A DNA stretch of 64,000 nucleotides from Sphingorhabdus sp. EL138 (GCF_900258045.1 NZ_OGVD01000004.1:248001-312000); one strand, 5' to 3'; positions 54,135-62,734 are shown, numbered from the stretch's first letter. The notes: generated by a model from the letters alone, not told the origin. Program-made: numbers and translations.

Positions 54135-54854
54135 TCAGGCTTGGCGCCGCAAAATCGGATTGGGGCCGTCTTCAAAAACATAGGGGGGGTTGAGGGATAG
54201 GAACTCTTCAACTGCTGTTCGGCAGCCGCCGTAATCGTGAAAATCATCAATCACAATCACGCCGCCCGGACTCAGCTTCGCCGCAATAGACTTCAGGCAA
54301 TAGGCGACAGGTTCGTACCAGTCGCAATCGACATGCGCAAAGGCCAGTCTGTCCACATTAGCGCCTGACCATGTATCTTCGAACAAGCCTTTATGCAGAA
54401 AAATACCATTTTTACCGACCGTTAGCCCATGGCGGGCAAAACTGTCTTTGACGTCCGAGAATAAATCGTCCCTGTAACCATAGTAGGACTCGCCACCGAT
54501 ACCGCGCGATGTTCCTGATTTAATGGTTTCGTACCGGGATTTCGATTTATGATCGTCTTTCTCAGAGGTCGGTTCGGGGATCATGCCAAAAACGTCAAAG
54601 CCATGAAACTGGCGATTTTCACGCTGACTGGCAATGAGAATGGCTGAACCGCCCAGGGCCACTCCAAACTCGGCAAAGTCTCCTTCGACGCGGCTGACTG
54701 ATTTCAGCGCGTCCTCGATCCTTATCAACTTGGCCGGAGCGAGGTAGGTCAACCCTTCCCGTAATATCGTCCGGGAAAGTTGTGAAAGGCCATAGGTGCT
54801 GAAGCGATGACGTATACGCCGCGCCAATGGACGAAGGGGGATAGGCAAAGCCAT
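54135..54854 (-). CDS. TylF/MycF family O-methyltransferase
   Basis: A 239-residue SAM-dependent methyltransferase. The VEGDFAEFGVALGGSAILIA segment and FHGFDVFGMIPEPT carry the SAM site, and HVDCDWYEPVAYCLKSIAAKLSPGGVIVIDDFHDYGGCRTAVEEFL carries the family's catalytic metal region (D...DD). Members methylate sugar hydroxyls; in this setting it may modify a polysaccharide, but no glycosyltransferase is nearby. It stands alone. Confidence 0.85.
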   Translation of the reverse strand: MALPIPLRPLARRIRHRFSTYGLSQLSRTILREGLTYLAPAKLIRIEDALKSVSRVEGDFAEFGVALGGSAILIASQRENRQFHGFDVFGMIPEPTSEKDDHKSKSRYETIKSGTSRGIGGESYYGYRDDLFSDVKDSFARHGLTVGKNGIFLHKGLFEDTWSGANVDRLAFAHVDCDWYEPVAYCLKSIAAKLSPGGVIVIDDFHDYGGCRTAVEEFLSLNPPYVFEDGPNPILRRQA

Positions 54855-55000
54855 AGATCCACAATAGTCTGAAGACGTTGGATAACCAATTCGTCTTCCG
54901 GCCGTTGAGCGGTCTCAGAACCCAAAAAAAGCACGTCCCTTCGGATTTGACCGACGTCGATAGAATCTATGGTAAAGGGCGCAGTCGACTCTACGGCTTC

Positions 55001-56428
55001 CTACTTGCGATAATCGAGCGGTGGTTTTCGGTCACCCAACAGCGACTTATACTTATAATCCGGACCCCGTGCTTTATCGAATTCGGCCTTGGCTTCGGCC
55101 CGCAACTCGGGATTGGTATAAAGCTCAATTGCGGCAAGGGTCAGTGTTTTTGCAGCCACCTGCGTGCCTTTGAACCCGATCGACATGCCGCTGGCTGCCG
55201 ACGACTGCCAGCTATGGGCAGAGGTTCCCGGAACCCAGGTTGCGGTGCTCAGGCCGACCGTCGGGGTGGCATAAGACACATCACCTACGTCGGTAGAGCC
55301 ATAACCAAGGGTCACATCATAGGGCTGTATCTCGGCCTCACTGCCGAGTTTCAGTTTCGGATTGTTGAAGCTGGCATATATGCGCTCGGCGAATTTTTGC
55401 TCTTCGGGCGTATAGGTTATGCCGCCAATCTGCCGTAATTTGGCATCCACCATTTTGGCCAACGGTTCGTTGACAAGCAACGGGTTGTTACCGTGAATGA
55501 CCTCCCAATCGACTTTGGTACCAGTGCCCAATGCAGCGCCGCGGGCGGCATCTTCCAGGCGTTTCCATATCGCATCAACGCCGTCCGGATCGGGGTGACG
55601 GACATAGTAAAAAACTTCGGCGAAATCAGGTACGACGTTGGGCGCAGTACCGCCTTCGGTAATGACATAGTGGATACGCGAATCCTGCGGCACATGCTCG
55701 CGCATCATGTTGATCATAAGGTTGAATGCCTCGACGCCGTCCAGCGCAGATCTCGCTTTTTCCGGAGCACCAGCCGCGTGAGCAGACACGCCTTTGAAAC
55801 GGAATTTGGCAGACCGATTGGCCAATGTGGTCCGTGCAGCCGCCGAATTTTCGTCATCAGCATGCCAGTGGAGGGTGAAATCAACATCGTCGAACAAGCC
55901 CGCTCTAACCATGTAGACTTTGCCGCTGCCACCTTCTTCGGCCGGTGTTCCGTAGAGTCGAACCGTTCCCGGAGTCCCGGTCTCGTCGAGCCATTTCTTC
56001 ACGGCAATAGCGGCTTCCACCGATCCTGCCCCGAACAGATTATGACCGCAAGCGTGAGAAGCGTCTTTGCCCGCGATGGGCGATCTTGTCGCAACGGCGT
56101 CCTGATTAATGCCGGGCAGGGCATCAAATTCAGCGAGGATGGCAATGATCGGACCGCCATTGCCATATTCTGCAACAAAGGCAGTCGGGATTTCTGCTAC
56201 GCCCGCCTCAATCTGGAATCCCTGCGCGCGCAGGCTTTGTTGCAGCAGGCCGCTGGCTTTTTCTTCTTGATAGCCGACTTCTGCCCATTCCCAGATTTGA
56301 CGAGCCACGCTGGCGGTTTCATCATAACGCGCATCAATTCCCATAAGGATTTCAGCTTCTTTGCTGTCTTGTGCGTGTACCGAAGCCGGCAATGCGGCAA
56401 GCGCGAATAGATAAACCAAGCGTTTCAT
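55001..56428 (-). CDS. M20 family amidohydrolase, exported (AbgB-like)
   Basis: A 475-residue secreted metallohydrolase. A signal peptide (MKRLVYLFALAALPASVHAQ) is followed by the M20D amidohydrolase domain: IWEWAEVGYQEEKASGLL, IIAILAEFDALPG, ASHACGHNLFGAGSVEA and HWHADDENSA with the zinc ligands, and GYGSTDVGDVSYATP. Relatives such as AbgB hydrolyse p-aminobenzoyl-glutamate or N-acyl amino acids. ATG 56428 was chosen over 56449. The divergent region with the small secreted gene is rich in TGCAA motifs. Confidence 0.88.
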   Translation of the reverse strand: MKRLVYLFALAALPASVHAQDSKEAEILMGIDARYDETASVARQIWEWAEVGYQEEKASGLLQQSLRAQGFQIEAGVAEIPTAFVAEYGNGGPIIAILAEFDALPGINQDAVATRSPIAGKDASHACGHNLFGAGSVEAAIAVKKWLDETGTPGTVRLYGTPAEEGGSGKVYMVRAGLFDDVDFTLHWHADDENSAAARTTLANRSAKFRFKGVSAHAAGAPEKARSALDGVEAFNLMINMMREHVPQDSRIHYVITEGGTAPNVVPDFAEVFYYVRHPDPDGVDAIWKRLEDAARGAALGTGTKVDWEVIHGNNPLLVNEPLAKMVDAKLRQIGGITYTPEEQKFAERIYASFNNPKLKLGSEAEIQPYDVTLGYGSTDVGDVSYATPTVGLSTATWVPGTSAHSWQSSAASGMSIGFKGTQVAAKTLTLAAIELYTNPELRAEAKAEFDKARGPDYKYKSLLGDRKPPLDYRK

Positions 56429-56478
56429 AAAATACCCCATAGTGATCATTGCCAGAAGGTTGGCACAACATTGGCCAG

Positions 56479-56572
56479 TTGCGCAACAATATTACGGGGC
56501 TCGCACTTTTTGCAATAAACGCAGGTCAATTGCAAAAATGCAACTCGCGGGTGCAACATTTCACATTGCAAC
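56479..56572. promoter_or_regulatory. Cluster of TGCAA motifs in divergent promoter region
   Basis: Six TGCAA-type sites in about 95 bases: the palindrome GTTGCGCAAC (56479-56488) and TGCAA at 56511, 56531, 56539, 56552 and 56567. Two of them form the dyad TTGCA-AAAA-TGCAA. This density suggests a binding array for one regulator. It lies between the divergent M20 gene and the secreted 88-residue gene. Confidence 0.4.
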
Positions 56573-56631
56573 TTACTTTTATGTAAGCATACTGGTTTTG
56601 CATCCTCCCTAACTCTCATTGGAGATCCACT

Positions 56632-56898
56632 ATGAACAAGTTTACTTCTATCATCCTCGGAGCAGCCGCGCTTTCGCTGACGGCTCCTGCAGCATTTGCC
56701 GCTGACGCAGAACGTAATGATCGCCTCTATGATGCTTCGGGTTCGAGCGTTGCCAAGGTCAACCGTGTTGCTGATGACGGCGATGTACTGGTCATCTACA
56801 AAGGCAAAGTGCGCCGGGTTCAGGCTGAAACACTGACCAAAACCGATGGCAAGTTGATGACATCAATGACCAAAAAAGAAATTCGCCGCCTGAAATAA
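56632..56898 (+). CDS. Small secreted protein of unknown function
   Basis: An 88-residue protein with a signal peptide (KFTSIILGAAALSLTAPAAFA, cleaved near residue 23) and a small, charged mature domain: RLYDASGSSVAKVNRVADDGDVLVIYKGKVRRVQAETLTKTDGKLMTSMTKKEI. The repeated basic/beta pattern suggests an OB- or SH3-like fold. It has a good ribosome site (TTGGAGATCC). No known family. A terminator follows. Confidence 0.75.
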   Translation: MNKFTSIILGAAALSLTAPAAFAADAERNDRLYDASGSSVAKVNRVADDGDVLVIYKGKVRRVQAETLTKTDGKLMTSMTKKEIRRLK

Positions 56899-56940
56899 TG
56901 GGTCGCGGAGGGACAGTGTTCCTCTGTCAGGCAGTGAAAA

Positions 56941-56979
56941 TGAAAGCCGGTGCACCCCCTCATGCGCCGGCTTTTATAT
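56941..56979. terminator. Intrinsic terminator
   Basis: AAGCCGGTGC and GCGCCGGCTT form a stem with one mismatch around a 10-base loop, then a TTTT run. It lies between the secreted gene and mobA, which converge. Confidence 0.8.
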
Positions 56980-57552
56980 TTGGGTTTCCGCAGCAGCCAG
57001 ATCCTCAGGCGTGTTGATGTTGATAAATGCGTCTTCATCATGCCATGTTACCAACTTCGCATCACATTGCCGGACCAGCCAGTGCAGCGATGGAGATCGT
57101 TCGCCGACATCATGTGTTCCCCGCACACTATTGACGATATCGCAGCGCCAGTAGCCAAAAACCGGGTGCAGGCGTCTAGGGCCTTGCGCAACTGAGCAGC
57201 CGGAAACCGAGCTTAGTCGCGATATGATATCATCAGGCGCAAAAGGTGCATCTACCGGTATTGTAACGAAGCCTGTCGCCTCCGCGCACAATATTGGCAA
57301 TTGCGCAGCAATCGTAAAAATTGCACCAACCGGGCCGCCCGGCATATCGGGATCATCCGAGATGATATCGAGGCCGGTATGAAAATCATCGGGCGCTGAT
57401 AGCCATATCCGGTCTACCGAAGGCTGGTATCGTGCTATGGCCCGGTCGATCAACCGCTGTCCGTCAAGTCGGATAGTCGCTTTTTCCCGGCCCATACGGC
57501 GAGACATACCGCCAGCTAAAATGATAAGGCAGATGGGGGGATTGTCATTCAT
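56974..57552 (-). CDS. mobA: Molybdenum cofactor guanylyltransferase
   Basis: A 192-residue nucleotidyltransferase with the LILAGGMSRRMGREKATIRLDGQRL signature and the VTIPVDAPFAPDDIISRL metal site. MobA attaches GMP to Mo-molybdopterin to make MGD. The frame is open to 57648, but ATG 57552 has a GGAGCAAAAG ribosome site and starts the family fold. Downstream of the CHAP gene, 40 bases away on the same strand. Confidence 0.92.
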   Translation of the reverse strand: MNDNPPICLIILAGGMSRRMGREKATIRLDGQRLIDRAIARYQPSVDRIWLSAPDDFHTGLDIISDDPDMPGGPVGAIFTIAAQLPILCAEATGFVTIPVDAPFAPDDIISRLSSVSGCSVAQGPRRLHPVFGYWRCDIVNSVRGTHDVGERSPSLHWLVRQCDAKLVTWHDEDAFININTPEDLAAAETQI

Positions 57553-57592
57553 CTTTTGCTCCAGCGCGGATGGCACTGCAGCCGTTCTGGCT

Positions 57593-58336
57593 TTAGCTGC
57601 CCACTCTGTCCAGCAATTCTCCGATGAGATCGGTTGGCTGAGCGTCATCTAACCGGTTATCTGCCAGCTGTTCCCGTTGTGCCTGCTGTTCCAGTTCGGA
57701 CTTCATGTTTCGGGCAAAAAGATTGCGGTTGGGCGCCCTGGGCTGGTGAACGGCAGTTGTCGCAGCCCATTGTCTGCCCACATTTTTCCGAAAATCGCTT
57801 GATTTCTCATTGGGATAGATAAACCCATTCACTGGATAGGCAGTTTTGCCGAGCGCCCCAATCGGCGCATACCAGATCTTTACGCGGCTCCAGTCTCCAT
57901 TTGGCGAAACATCAACGGCGGCAACGCTGCGTTCAATCTGTCCGCGACGACCGTTAATCGGGGACCAGTTGGCGTGGTCCAGCAAAATGTTACGGTCATC
58001 AATAATCTGGCTAACAACAGCAACATGACCTAGCCGCATTTTGCCATGGCTCTTGAGTGAGAGGACCGCGCCGAGCTGTGGAACATTACCGCGCTCATAA
58101 GCAAAGCGTGCCTGTCGCCACCACGTATGGGCGTCGCCGTAAATCTGGATACCGCTCTGTTCGCGGGCGAAGGGAACGCATTGCAAATATGCTGATTGCG
58201 AACCGTCAGCCGCACGAGCCATGGCAGGGAATAATATTGCCTGCAGCACCAGCAAGATAGGTATGATCGCACCGCCCAGTTTCTTGAGGAGCTCAACCAG
58301 CCTGTCTGACGTGATATTTTTGACAGCGATCTGCAT
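57593..58336 (-). CDS. CHAP-domain peptidoglycan amidase/peptidase
   Basis: A 247-residue protein with an N-terminal membrane segment or signal (GGAIIPILLVLQAILFPAMARA) and a CHAP domain: catalytic Cys in YLQCVPFAREQSG (Cys53), His in RLGHVAVVSQ (His104), and a third residue in LDHANW. It probably cleaves peptide bonds of peptidoglycan. A Gln/Arg-rich C-terminal tail follows. It is upstream of mobA with no functional link evident. Confidence 0.85.
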   Translation of the reverse strand: MQIAVKNITSDRLVELLKKLGGAIIPILLVLQAILFPAMARAADGSQSAYLQCVPFAREQSGIQIYGDAHTWWRQARFAYERGNVPQLGAVLSLKSHGKMRLGHVAVVSQIIDDRNILLDHANWSPINGRRGQIERSVAAVDVSPNGDWSRVKIWYAPIGALGKTAYPVNGFIYPNEKSSDFRKNVGRQWAATTAVHQPRAPNRNLFARNMKSELEQQAQREQLADNRLDDAQPTDLIGELLDRVGS

Positions 58337-58383
58337 GGAGCCGATCTACGTGAAAGGCGCAAATTCCTGGCTAAAATAATTGG

Positions 58384-59457
58384 TTAACGCTTTGTAACTC
58401 TGCCCTCGGCGACCTGGAAATGCATGGCGTGATCGGGCACATCTTCAAATAATCCCGGTTCGGTGCCGGTTAGCCAGACTTGCCCGCCTTTCTCTGCAAG
58501 CTGCCCGAACAGGGTTGCGCGGCGTCGGGGATCCAGATGGGCCGCCACTTCATCTAGCAACAGGATCGGGCGGCTCCCTCTCTGTTCGGTGATAAGGTCG
58601 GCATGTGCCAATATGATCGAGAAAAGCAGAGCTTTCTGCTCTCCGGTTGAGCATTTTTCCGCCGCTTGGTCCTTTGTTCGGTGAAAGACGGTCAGGTCAG
58701 CGCGGTGTGGTCCTTTCAATGTGCGCCCCGCGGCCCGGTCTGCCTGGCGGCTTGCCCTCAGTGCCTCCAACAAAGCTGACTGGTTGCGCAGCTCGTCATC
58801 ATCCAGATTGAGTCGGGCTGCAGCGAAGAGTCCGTTATCGGTCATCGCAAGGGCCTTGTTCAAAGCCTCTGTAATACGGAAACGGGCTTCTGCCAGAGTG
58901 CTGCCAAAGTTCGCAAGCTGCCCATCCAGCGCGTCCAGCCATTCCGCATCCGGCATATATTCGTCGGCCAACAACCGATTGCGCTCGCGCCTCGCGGCAT
59001 CATAGCGCGTGCAGTTGCGGGCATGATCAGGCTCCAGCGCGGTGACAAGACGATCCAGAAAGTTACGCCGTCCCGAGGCACCTTCCATGAACAGGCGATC
59101 CATTGCGGGGGTCAGCCATAATATTGATAGCCATTGCGCCAGATCATTAGTGGGTACGGCGGCGCCATTGACGCGCGTTTTCCTGCGCTCCGGATATTCT
59201 GCGCTGGTGCCGGTGCCCAGTTGAACATCGTCCAGTTCGGCCGCCACCGCGAAGTCGCCAGCACCGCCTTCAAAGGCGATGTCTTTAAGTGCCGCTCGGC
59301 GTAAGCCACGCCCCGGCGAGAGTAGCGATACCGCTTCCAGTATATTGGTCTTTCCGGCCCCGTTTTCGCCACTCAGCACGACAAAGCCGGGCGTAGTCTC
59401 CAAGCGCAGCTGCGGATAGTTTCTGAAATTTTGCAGGGTGAGCCGGGAAATCGTCAT
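58384..59457 (-). CDS. recF: DNA replication and repair protein RecF
   Basis: A 357-residue SMC-like ATPase: Walker A in [20 protein letters not shown], the signature segment [20 protein letters not shown], and Walker [15 protein letters not shown]. RecF loads RecA at gaps together with RecO and RecR. In this region it is not next to dnaA/dnaN. Its promoter region is shared with the divergent small-peptide/PspC operon. Confidence 0.96.
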   Translation of the reverse strand: MTISRLTLQNFRNYPQLRLETTPGFVVLSGENGAGKTNILEAVSLLSPGRGLRRAALKDIAFEGGAGDFAVAAELDDVQLGTGTSAEYPERRKTRVNGAAVPTNDLAQWLSILWLTPAMDRLFMEGASGRRNFLDRLVTALEPDHARNCTRYDAARRERNRLLADEYMPDAEWLDALDGQLANFGSTLAEARFRITEALNKALAMTDNGLFAAARLNLDDDELRNQSALLEALRASRQADRAAGRTLKGPHRADLTVFHRTKDQAAEKCSTGEQKALLFSIILAHADLITEQRGSRPILLLDEVAAHLDPRRRATLFGQLAEKGGQVWLTGTEPGLFEDVPDHAMHFQVAEGRVTKR

Positions 59458-59566
59458 GACAGGACGTCACTCCTAGCCGTGCAGCGATATGATGAGAAGA
59501 AAATTCGCAAGCTGAGGTAGGCTTGTTCATATCTTATTCACATAATGCTAAAGGTTAGTAAATGAC

Positions 59567-59579
59567 ACCAAATAGTGGT
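59567..59579. promoter_or_regulatory. Possible enhancer-binding site upstream of the sigma-54 promoter
   Basis: ACCA-AATAG-TGGT is a short dyad about 70 bases upstream of the -24 element. Its position would suit an activator site. It is too short to trust alone. Confidence 0.25.
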
Positions 59580-59645
59580 TTTAGACAATTTTACAATTGA
59601 TGGTGAATCGACATAAGTATATGAAATATAAGAAGAACATGAAAC

Positions 59646-59661
59646 TGGCACGGCTTGTGCA
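59646..59661 (+). promoter_or_regulatory. Sigma-54 (-24/-12) promoter
   Basis: TGGCACGGCTTGTGCA has the sigma-54 GG and GC doublets exactly ten bases apart, with TGGCACG at -24 and TGC at -12 matching the consensus in all but one position. It reads toward the small-peptide/PspC operon, with an expected start near 59672. Psp operons are classically sigma-54/PspF-driven. Confidence 0.8.
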
Positions 59662-59726
59662 ACGTATGAGACATCTTCGCCAACACAACCGCGAAGCCCA
59701 GTTTTTAAATTAGAAGGAAATCAAAA

Positions 59727-59846
59727 ATGTTCGCCAATGTTTCAAACAATATCACCGCCGCTTTCGCCGCTTTCGTTTCTGCCGCTGTCTTCATCGGTGC
59801 CAGCGTTGGACCAGCGATCAACAATGCCGGCTCTCTGGTAATCTAA
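59727..59846 (+). CDS. 39-residue hydrophobic peptide, first copy
   Basis: A very small protein, MFANVSNNITAAFAAFVSAA then VFIGASVGPAINNAGSLVI. It has one hydrophobic helix and a conserved C-terminal PAINNAGSxVI shared with the next gene. The ribosome site AGAAGGAAA precedes ATG. It is the first gene after the sigma-54 promoter. I know of no characterised family; the layout suggests a membrane micro-protein acting with PspC. Some sphingomonad annotations may give such ORFs names borrowed from the divergent recF. Confidence 0.75.
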   Translation: MFANVSNNITAAFAAFVSAAVFIGASVGPAINNAGSLVI

Positions 59847-59877
59847 TTTTTCTCCAAACCCCCTGAAAGGAAATATC

Positions 59878-59997
59878 ATGACCTACGAACTCCAAAATAA
59901 GTTTCTTGCCGGCTTTGCCGCTCTTTTCTCAGCTGCGATTTTTGTGAGCGCCAGCATCGCTCCAGCCATCAACAACGCCGGTTCAATGGTGATCTGA
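59878..59997 (+). CDS. 39-residue hydrophobic peptide, second copy
   Basis: A homologue of the preceding peptide (MTYELQNKFLAGFAALFSAA, then IFVSASIAPAINNAGSMVI), same length and same C-terminal motif. A GAAAGGAAA ribosome site precedes ATG. Its stop overlaps the pspC start (TGATG), so it is translationally coupled to it. Two copies in a row point to an operon-specific function rather than chance. Confidence 0.78.
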   Translation: MTYELQNKFLAGFAALFSAAIFVSASIAPAINNAGSMVI

Positions 59998-60260
59998 TGG
60001 CGGACAAGAACAAATCCACCGGTTCCACGCCAACCAGCTGGCCTGAACCCATTTCATCAAACAAACGGAAGAATAATCCTGTGAAAAATAAACTGAAACT
60101 CGACAAGGCCAATGGCAAGCTGATGGGCGTATGTTCCGGCCTTGCAAACTGGAGCGGCATGGACGCCAATCTGCTGCGTATCATCTTCGTACTCGCAACG
60201 ATCTTTGGCTTCGGTTCTGCGATCATTATCTATCTCGCCATCGGCCTGATTGTCGACTAA
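59997..60260 (+). CDS. PspC-domain membrane protein
   Basis: An 87-residue protein: a polar N-terminus (~40 residues, KNKSTGSTPTSW) and a PspC domain at the end (NKLKLDKANGKLMGVCSGLANWSGMDANLLRIIFVLATIFGFGSAIIIYLAIGLIVD). PspC proteins are membrane parts of the phage-shock response to envelope stress. The start overlaps the stop of the peptide gene before it. A sigma-54 promoter upstream supports stress control. No pspA, pspB or pspF is visible in the window. Confidence 0.88.
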   Translation: MADKNKSTGSTPTSWPEPISSNKRKNNPVKNKLKLDKANGKLMGVCSGLANWSGMDANLLRIIFVLATIFGFGSAIIIYLAIGLIVD

Positions 60261-60381
60261 TTGCAGAGATAATATCGCCCATATGATATAACATACAGAA
60301 AACATTGAATAATAACCATAGACCGCTCTGATAAATCCGTGTATTTAATGACTAGTCATTGAGTAATTTATCGGAGCGCGG

Positions 60382-61335
60382 ATGTCCGGCCACCACCATC
60401 ATCACGGACATATTTTCCACAGCCATCATGATCGCCATGGCCCGCACGGCCATATGCCGACGAATTTTAGCCGCGCGTTCGCACTCGGCATTACGCTCAA
60501 TATCATCTACATCATAATCGAGGTAACTTACGGGGTGCTGTCAGGCTCGATGGCCTTGCTCGCCGATGCCGGTCACAACCTTTCCGACGTATTGGGACTC
60601 GCTGTCGCATGGGCTGGAGCGGAGCTTGCCAAGCGGCCGCCGAGCAGACAGTTTACCTATGGTCTTGGTGGGTCGTCCATATTGGCCGCTTTACTCAATG
60701 GACTGTTTCTGCTGGTCGCTTGCGGCGCAATTGCTTGGGAAGCGATCGAGAGGTTCAGTGCCCCCAGCGAAGTAGCCTCCACGACTGTCATCATCGTTGC
60801 CTCTATCGGCATCATTATCAATTTCGGAACCGCGATGCTGTTCCTCCGCGGGCAGAAGGAAGACATCAACATTCGCGGCGCGTTTCTGCATATGATGGCA
60901 GATGCAGGTGTTTCAGCCGGTGTCGTCGTTGGCGGGATTGCGATTTTCTATACCGGATTTAACTGGATCGACCCCTTGATCAGCCTGTTCATCGTTGCGT
61001 TGATCTTTTGGAGCACTTGGGGGTTACTATCGGAAGCCGTGCGTATGTCCCTGGCAGGTGTTCCGCGGGATATTGATGTGGAAGAGGTTTTTGACGCTCT
61101 ATCAGATTTCCCCGGTGTAGAAACTGTGCATGATCTGCATATCTGGCCGATGAGCACCAGTGAAACGGCGATGACAGCGCATCTGGTCATTCCGGGCGGC
61201 CATCCCGGCAAAGGGTTTCTGGCGGACGTGCAGACATCCATGAAGAAACGGTTCGCAATTCACCATATCACAATCCAGATCGAGTTGGAGGATGAAGAGG
61301 CCGATCTCTGTCAAACCGATTGCGGGTCGGGTTAA
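60382..61335 (+). CDS. Cation diffusion facilitator (zinc/cobalt exporter type)
   Basis: A 317-residue CDF transporter. The N-terminus is a His-rich metal-binding segment (residues 4-24, GHHHHHGHIFHSHHDRHG). Six membrane helices follow, with the transport-site motif DAGHNLSDVLGL in TM2 and HMMADAG in TM5. A cytoplasmic CTD ends with the CxxxC motif. Relatives (ZitB, CzcD, DmeF) export Zn, Co or Cd in exchange for protons. It lies 121 bases after pspC; GGAG precedes ATG. Confidence 0.9.
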   Translation: MSGHHHHHGHIFHSHHDRHGPHGHMPTNFSRAFALGITLNIIYIIIEVTYGVLSGSMALLADAGHNLSDVLGLAVAWAGAELAKRPPSRQFTYGLGGSSILAALLNGLFLLVACGAIAWEAIERFSAPSEVASTTVIIVASIGIIINFGTAMLFLRGQKEDINIRGAFLHMMADAGVSAGVVVGGIAIFYTGFNWIDPLISLFIVALIFWSTWGLLSEAVRMSLAGVPRDIDVEEVFDALSDFPGVETVHDLHIWPMSTSETAMTAHLVIPGGHPGKGFLADVQTSMKKRFAIHHITIQIELEDEEADLCQTDCGSG

Positions 61336-61359
61336 TGCTCTGATTTTGTGCGGTTGAGG

Positions 61360-61383
61360 GTCCAAAGTTCACACAGTTCACAC
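61360..61383 (+). repeat. 24-bp direct repeat, copy A
   Basis: Begins GTCCAAAGTTCACACA and ends TTCACAC; differs from copy B at one position (G for A). The unit contains an internal TTCACAC duplication. Confidence 0.85.
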
Positions 61384-61451
61384 GTATTTTTCCTCACCTG
61401 CAAAGCGCTCATGCTGAGCGCGACCAATAGGACAGTTTTCTATATCCAGCT

Positions 61452-61475
61452 GTCCAAAGTTCACACAATTCACAC
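61452..61475 (+). repeat. 24-bp direct repeat, copy B
   Basis: Second copy of the unit, 92 bases after the first, same orientation. Spacing and repetition suggest a binding site or a decayed mobile/REP unit. Confidence 0.85.
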
Positions 61476-61803
61476 ATCATTTTGTGGAACGGAAATTTAT
61501 TCAGAATTGAGAATGAGCCGGATGAAATCTATCATATGAAAACATGTGTAGGAAAGCAGTTTGCGGCCGACGCATCTTGACAGGTCTTTGAAAGGCCAGT
61601 GCTGGTTAACGGCAAAAAACCACAGAAAACCGGTAAATTAAGCGGGTATCACCCAAGGGCATTAACCATGCAAAACAGGGGAGCTGTTAACCTTTGCCTA
61701 ATCATCTACTGGTATTTGAATAAGACAAGATGTCGGTTGGTTTTAAAAATATATGAAATCATCGACAGCAATATCATCTTGTCATTTTCAGGTTCGGAAT
61801 TTC

Positions 61804-62157
61804 ATGAGCGACAGCAATGTAAAAGGTCTGCAAGGAAAGCGCATCAAGCGCGGTGACCACCGGGTTTCCACGCGTGCCGGGGTTGAGATTTCTGCTGAAG
61901 TCCGCGAACCGGGATTGGGCCGGGTTGAAGCGATGATTATCGACCTGTCGCTGTCCGGGTTTCGCATGCGTTGTATGACCCGGTTGACCGGCGAAAAGAA
62001 TATATTCATGGGCTTGCCCTCCTTTGCCGCGATAGAAAGCAAAATTTGCTGGGTAGAGGGTGACTATTATGGCTGTGAATTTGTTCAGGCCCTGCATCCA
62101 GCGGTATTTGATCATATCGTATCGAAATATCCGACGCTGAAAATGGCGGCTTCCTGA
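61804..62157 (+). CDS. PilZ-domain protein
   Basis: A 117-residue protein with the PilZ fold. KRGDHRVSTRAGVEISAE supplies the R-rich first motif (a variant of RxxxR) and LSLSGFRMRC supplies the D/NxSxxG motif (here IDLSLSGF). PilZ proteins bind c-di-GMP. An in-frame upstream start at 61753 is unlikely; ATG 61804 starts the conserved part. Confidence 0.85.
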   Translation: MSDSNVKGLQGKRIKRGDHRVSTRAGVEISAEVREPGLGRVEAMIIDLSLSGFRMRCMTRLTGEKNIFMGLPSFAAIESKICWVEGDYYGCEFVQALHPAVFDHIVSKYPTLKMAAS

Positions 62158-62209
62158 TCGCCCTCTGATCATCATTGCGTGACTTTGGCAATTCGCTAGT
62201 CTCGCAGAC

Positions 62210-62734
62210 ATGGCTCGCAAATATTTCGGTAAATTTGGAACCACATTGCTGTTCCTGGCTGTTATTGGTGGCGCATGGGTTTTGATGCGCTGGGTTAACC
62301 CGGCAGAGATCATCGTCATTAATGGCGAACAGGTTAGCGTGATTGACGGAGACAGCTTTCGGGATGCGGATATGGAATATCGCATCTACGGTATTGATGC
62401 GCCGGAATATCGCCAATCATGCAAAGATGCCGCAGGGCAAGATTGGCCTTGCGGCAAACAGGCACGCGCGGCGCTGGAAGAGAGTTTGGGTGCTGGCGAC
62501 TATAGCTGCGATGTTCATGCCCGGGATCAATATGGGCGAACTATCGTAACCTGCATAAGCGACGACAAAGACCTTGGTGCTCACATGGTGTCTGAAGGCC
62601 ATGCGATATCATCTGATAATTTTGATCAGGTCATTTACGGGGCCGAAGAAGCGCAAGCGGAAAATGCCAAGCGCGGAATCTGGCAAGGCACTTTTGAAAA
62701 ACCGTCTAGTTGGCGCGCGTCGCATCCAAGGTAG
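62210..62734 (+). CDS. Thermonuclease (staphylococcal nuclease) family protein, membrane-anchored
   Basis: A 174-residue protein with an N-terminal membrane anchor (residues 9-29) and an SNase domain: VSVIDGDSFRDADMEYRIYGIDAPEYRQSC (catalytic Arg and Glu region), RDQYGRTIVTC (Arg), and NAKRGIWQGTFEKPSSWRA. These enzymes cut DNA and RNA with calcium. The 3' end overlaps the convergent rhodanese gene by 29 bases. Confidence 0.9.
   Translation: MARKYFGKFGTTLLFLAVIGGAWVLMRWVNPAEIIVINGEQVSVIDGDSFRDADMEYRIYGIDAPEYRQSCKDAAGQDWPCGKQARAALEESLGAGDYSCDVHARDQYGRTIVTCISDDKDLGAHMVSEGHAISSDNFDQVIYGAEEAQAENAKRGIWQGTFEKPSSWRASHPR

Larger units (their letters stand above)
61336..61803. other. Intergenic region with a direct repeat pair
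   Basis: 468 bases between the CDF gene and the PilZ gene. It has two near-identical 24-bp direct repeats (61360-61383 and 61452-61475) and an AT-rich stretch (61670-61800) that probably holds the pilZ promoter. I saw no credible gene. Confidence 0.6.

Noticed and set aside
55493-56410. 305-codon plus-strand open frame opposite the M20 gene
   Set aside because: It is a shadow of the M20 amidohydrolase with no motifs.
59727-59997. Idea that the 39-residue peptides are Flp pilins for the Tad system
   Set aside because: They lack the Flp prepilin cleavage site and the conserved Glu/Tyr segment, and they sit with pspC.
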